A stretch of DNA of 8,149 nt from Flavobacterium sp. (GTDB lineage Bacteria > Bacteroidota > Bacteroidia > Flavobacteriales > Flavobacteriaceae): the NCBI GenBank assembly GCA_023253295.1, contig JALRGZ010000193.1, positions 1 through 8,149 of the forward strand, given 5' to 3'. Under the pieces are notes generated by a model. It had not been told where the DNA came from. It searched no databases and was given only the letters and a program-made list of their open reading frames with translations. The position numbers and the translations under genes are program-made. Position 1 is the stretch's first letter, and every line of letters begins with the position of its first letter. Shown piece by piece: positions 6,690-8,149 of the stretch.

Positions 6690-8090
6690 ATGCAAAAAAA
6701 CCCTCTCAAAAAACTTTTTATTGCCTCTACGTTCTTACTGGGTATAAATTGTATTTCTGCACAAGATATTCTTGTAAACTCCCTTAAAGTGAATGCAAGT
6801 GATAATAGTAAAGAAAGTTTCAAATTTACGGACATCATCAACCTAGCAAATACTTCGGTTAAAAATCAAGGTTCATCTGGAACTTGTTGGAGCTATAGTA
6901 CCAATTCTTATCTTGAGTCAGAAATGATTCGCTTAGGCAAACAACCGGTAGAATTATCTCAAATTTTTACTGCGCGAAATGCTTATATCGAGAAAGGAAA
7001 AAATTATGTACGTATGCACGGTGCTGTTTCACTGGGTGAAGGAGGGGAACCACATGATGTAATCAATATGTACGCTAAATACGGTGCTTTACCTCGTGAA
7101 GTTTATACTGGATTGAATTATGGCACTTCGAAAAACAAATTGAGCGAAATGAGTGCCATTGCAAAAGGAGTATTAGAAGCTGTTGTAAAAAATCCTAATG
7201 GAGAATTGACTCCTAACTGGGAAAAAGCCTATGCAGCAGTAATTGATTCTTATTTAGGGACAGTTCCGGAAACATTTACTTTTAAAGGAAAAAACTATAC
7301 TCCTAAATCATTTGCTAAAGAAGTTGTGGGGATTAACCCTTCTGAATATGTTGAAATGTCTTCATTTACAGATTCTCCTTATTACACTAAAACAATGTTA
7401 ATGGTTCCTGACAACTGGGATTTTAACCAAGTTTACAATGTAAAAATGGACGATATGACTAACATCATTGACCACGCTTTAAAAAACGGTTACACAGTTG
7501 CCTGGTGTGCCGATGTAAGTGAAAAAAGTTTTAGCTGGAAAAATGGTGTTGCTTATGTTCCTACCAAGAAATATGAAGACATGAATTCTCAAGAAGCAAA
7601 CAATATGTTTGTAGGACCTAAACCAGAAATGGAAATCACTGCTGAAATACGTCAACAAGCTTTTGACAACTATCAAACTACTGATGACCATGCTATGCAT
7701 ATTGTAGGGCTTTCAAAAGACCAAACAGGTAAAGAATACTATATCGTTAAAAACTCTTGGGGAGCAACTAATGATTACAAAGGATATTTGTATGTTACTA
7801 AAAACTATGTAAAATACAAAACCACGGCTTTCTTAGTAAACAAAGGTGGAATCCCTTCTGATATTGCAAAAAATAGCGACCAACCAAGAGCGTATGAAGT
7901 GGCAGGACAGTTGATAAAAACACTTCAAGACAACGCAAAGGATATGATGGCAGTACAAGAACAAAAGAAAAAAACTGAGGGTGAAACTACAGCGTCTAAT
8001 AATAAAGTTACCAATAATAATTTGTTTGTAGGAAGTACCAAAGACTTATTGAGAGCGTTAAATAAAGAAGACGTTATAGACCATGAGTGA
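6690..8090 (+). CDS. Exported C1 cysteine peptidase, bleomycin-hydrolase/aminopeptidase C-like
   Basis: A 466-residue papain-superfamily peptidase likely to act as an aminopeptidase outside the cytoplasm. A signal peptide covers residues 1 to about 24 (core LFIASTFLLGINCISA); Cys21 is preceded by Asn, so it is not a good lipobox. Active-site residues are complete: Gln60 (oxyanion) and Cys66 in KNQGSSGTCWSY, His334 in TTDDHAMHIVG, and Asn355 in VKNSWGA. The 289-residue gap from Cys to Asn is far longer than in papain (150) and close to bleomycin hydrolase/PepC; AWCADVSE (271-278) also fits that group. After the catalytic core the chain continues about 80 residues (385-466) with a polar, Lys/Gln/Asn-rich stretch and a final short helix-like segment (TKDLLRALNKED). 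In classical bleomycin hydrolases the chain end sits in the active-site cleft and sets aminopeptidase action, so this tail may alter specificity. The stop overlaps the next start. Confidence 0.88.
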   Translation: MQKNPLKKLFIASTFLLGINCISAQDILVNSLKVNASDNSKESFKFTDIINLANTSVKNQGSSGTCWSYSTNSYLESEMIRLGKQPVELSQIFTARNAYIEKGKNYVRMHGAVSLGEGGEPHDVINMYAKYGALPREVYTGLNYGTSKNKLSEMSAIAKGVLEAVVKNPNGELTPNWEKAYAAVIDSYLGTVPETFTFKGKNYTPKSFAKEVVGINPSEYVEMSSFTDSPYYTKTMLMVPDNWDFNQVYNVKMDDMTNIIDHALKNGYTVAWCADVSEKSFSWKNGVAYVPTKKYEDMNSQEANNMFVGPKPEMEITAEIRQQAFDNYQTTDDHAMHIVGLSKDQTGKEYYIVKNSWGATNDYKGYLYVTKNYVKYKTTAFLVNKGGIPSDIAKNSDQPRAYEVAGQLIKTLQDNAKDMMAVQEQKKKTEGETTASNNKVTNNNLFVGSTKDLLRALNKEDVIDHE

Positions 8091-8149
8091 AGAACGAACC
8101 TCCTATCACGGTAACCCTAATCTAAAAAATATAGGGTACGAACACTCTT
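8083..8149 (+). CDS. Start of an unidentified protein overlapping the C1 peptidase stop (partial)
   Basis: An ATG at 8083-8085 overlaps the peptidase stop (ATGAGTGA) by 8 bp in the +1 frame and stays open to the window end, giving 22 residues that include ERTSYHGNPNLKNIGYEHS. The overlap is the classic arrangement for coupled translation, and A/G-rich AAAGAAG lies about 12 nt upstream. The YxGxPNLK string faintly recalls the segment before the ATPase domain of T4-type large terminases (gp17), but so short a match in a chromosomal setting cannot support a function. I do not recognise the protein with any confidence. Confidence 0.5.
   Translation, partial: MSEERTSYHGNPNLKNIGYEHS

Noticed and set aside
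6690..6764. Lipoprotein signal in the C1 peptidase (Cys21)
   Set aside because: The residues before Cys are Gly-Ile-Asn; Asn at -1 does not fit the lipobox, and ISAQ just after it fits ordinary signal peptidase cleavage.
8114..8137. Inverted repeat ACCCTA ... TAGGGT near the right end
   Set aside because: Six-bp arms with a 12-bp loop and no T-run, inside the overlapping reading frame; probably chance.

Overview
The window is AT-rich, has no Shine-Dalgarno-like start sites, and its exported proteins carry signal peptides ending in -AQ or -SQ. Together with SusB/SusR-type, DPP5-like and LpxR-like proteins, this points to a member of the Bacteroidota, most likely a Flavobacterium-type organism. 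It reads as chromosomal sequence; I see no insertion sequence, tRNA, rRNA or CRISPR array.

Layout. The left half is all on the minus strand. Position 1 cuts a gene for a SusB-type glycoside hydrolase family 97 alpha-glucosidase (1-638). Upstream of it lies a gene for a membrane-spanning SusR-type regulator (893-2536). Between the two is a 254-bp regulatory region with a likely terminator for the regulator gene, a 25-bp near-perfect palindrome and a -7-like promoter box for susB. This looks like the edge of a starch/maltodextrin utilisation locus continuing to the left. Next, also on the minus strand, is a cell-envelope pair: a biosynthetic peptidoglycan transglycosylase (mtgA, 3752-4495) and, starting directly at its stop codon, an outer-membrane LpxR-like lipid A 3'-O-deacylase (2801-3751).

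The right half is on the plus strand, divergent from mtgA across a 208-bp gap that carries two related inverted repeats. It encodes two exported peptidases: an S9 dipeptidyl-peptidase/acylaminoacyl-peptidase-like serine enzyme (4704-6605) and a bleomycin-hydrolase/aminopeptidase-C-like cysteine enzyme with an unusual C-terminal tail (6690-8090). A third reading frame starts inside the last codons of the cysteine peptidase (8083) and runs off the window.

How they fit together. There are three functional blocks: oligosaccharide hydrolysis with its regulator, envelope building and modification (peptidoglycan and lipid A), and breakdown of peptides outside the cytoplasm. The main families are known. 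The less ordinary points are the palindrome and repeated heptamer in front of susB, the tight coupling of mtgA and the lpxR-like gene, and the tail and overlapping downstream frame of the cysteine peptidase. I found no convincing sign of a wholly new system.
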